From Ornithinimicrobium sp. (GTDB lineage: Bacteria; Actinomycetota; Actinomycetes; Actinomycetales; Dermatophilaceae): a stretch of 5,566 bases of DNA. The stretch's first letter is position 1, and every line of letters begins with the position of its first letter. The translations under genes were made by a program, and so were the position numbers. The notes below the pieces were generated by a model, which was not told the origin of the DNA, made no database searches, and saw only the letters and a list, made by a program, of their open reading frames with translations. Below are positions 5,231-5,566 of this stretch, one piece after another. Where the stretch lies: contig JASKZT010000398.1 of the NCBI GenBank assembly GCA_030145965.1, forward strand, positions 1 to 5,566, given 5' to 3'.

Positions 5231-5566
5231 AGCGAACCTCGCATCAATGACCGCATCCGGGTCCCGGAGGTGCGGTTGGTGGGCCCCAACGGGGAGCAGG
5301 TCGGCATCGTGCGCGTCGAGGACGCGCTGAGGCTGGCCGCCGAGGCCGACCTCGACCTCGTCGAGGTGGCCCCCATGGCGCGTCCGCCGGTCGCCAAGCT
5401 CATGGACTACGGCAAGTACAAGTACGAGACCGCCATGAAGGCGCGTGAGGCCCGGAAGAACCAGGTCAACACGGTCATCAAGGAGATCAAGCTCCGTCCG
5501 AAGATCGACCCGCACGACTACGGCACCAAGAAGGGCCACGTCGAGCGGTTCCTCAAGGCGGGCGAC
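5228..5566 (+). CDS. infC: Translation initiation factor IF3 (3'-truncated)
   Basis: IF3 binds the 30S ribosomal subunit, keeps it apart from 50S, and checks start codon and initiator tRNA. The window holds 113 codons, open to the right edge; the family is usually 180-220 residues or more in actinobacteria. Visible are the N-terminal domain (about 1-70), opening [20 protein letters not shown] and continuing through [20 protein letters not shown] (39-58) to the hallmark [11 protein letters not shown] (57-67). A Lys/Arg-rich linker helix follows (about 68-83), then the start of the C-terminal domain, [20 protein letters not shown] (83-102). The start is taken as ATC at 5228 because of the well-spaced AAGGAG and the fit to family N-termini; an in-frame GTG at 5186 would add 14 residues that are not typical of the family. 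rpmI and rplT are expected just beyond the edge. The structured leader upstream and the rare start codon suggest control at both transcription and translation. Confidence 0.95.
   Translation, partial: MSEPRINDRIRVPEVRLVGPNGEQVGIVRVEDALRLAAEADLDLVEVAPMARPPVAKLMDYGKYKYETAMKAREARKNQVNTVIKEIKLRPKIDPHDYGTKKGHVERFLKAGD

Noticed and set aside
4938..5330. Open frame from an ATG inside the infC -10 region, a possible leader peptide
   Set aside because: It would run 130 codons through every leader hairpin and into infC. Its ATG lies before the likely transcription start, it has no ribosome site, and its codon use is unlike the real genes.
3989..5539. A 516-codon open frame on the - strand
   Set aside because: It runs antisense through the end of the HisA-like gene, the whole SseB-family gene, the infC leader and the infC start, all of which have better support. 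Long antisense frames are expected in DNA with so few A/T-rich stop codons, and the product shows no recognisable domain.

Overview
The window reads as chromosomal DNA from a high-GC actinobacterium. G+C is very high, third codon positions are almost always G or C, starts are mixed GTG/ATG/ATC, and the gene set (an actinobacterial-type glnE, a HisA/PriA-like barrel, an SseB-family protein, infC) fits Actinomycetota. The order HisA/PriA, SseB, infC suggests Micrococcales (for example the Intrasporangiaceae neighbourhood), but that is recalled synteny and is tentative. All supported genes are on the + strand. I see no mobile element, CRISPR array, tRNA or rRNA.

Layout: (1) 1-2796, glnE, the two-headed adenylyltransferase/adenylyl-removing enzyme of glutamine synthetase. 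It is cut at the left edge and carries an odd 55-residue Pro/Arg/Ala-rich tail. (2) 2806-3450, an unrecognised 214-residue protein whose promoter -10 box appears to include the glnE stop codon. (3) 3447-4160, a divergent HisA/PriA-like phosphoribosyl isomerase. (4) 4157-4918, an SseB-family protein. Genes 2-4 are joined by 4-base start/stop overlaps (GTGA, ATGA) and look like one translationally coupled operon. (5) 4919-5227, a 309-base stretch without a credible gene. It holds a promoter-like box, several well-formed hairpins, a strong terminator-type hairpin and a distant segment complementary to that hairpin's 5' arm, so it looks like an attenuation leader. (6) 5228 to the right edge, infC (translation initiation factor IF3), most likely starting at the rare codon ATC behind a strong Shine-Dalgarno sequence.

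The glnE product tunes nitrogen assimilation. The middle operon occupies the place where many actinobacteria carry the end of a histidine operon, but the isomerase has lost several substrate-binding residues and has no other his gene beside it here. The infC end is the usual start of an infC-rpmI-rplT operon, which is controlled by feedback in other bacteria. The two points most worth following are the infC leader with its proposed terminator/antiterminator switch and the altered active site of the HisA-like protein.
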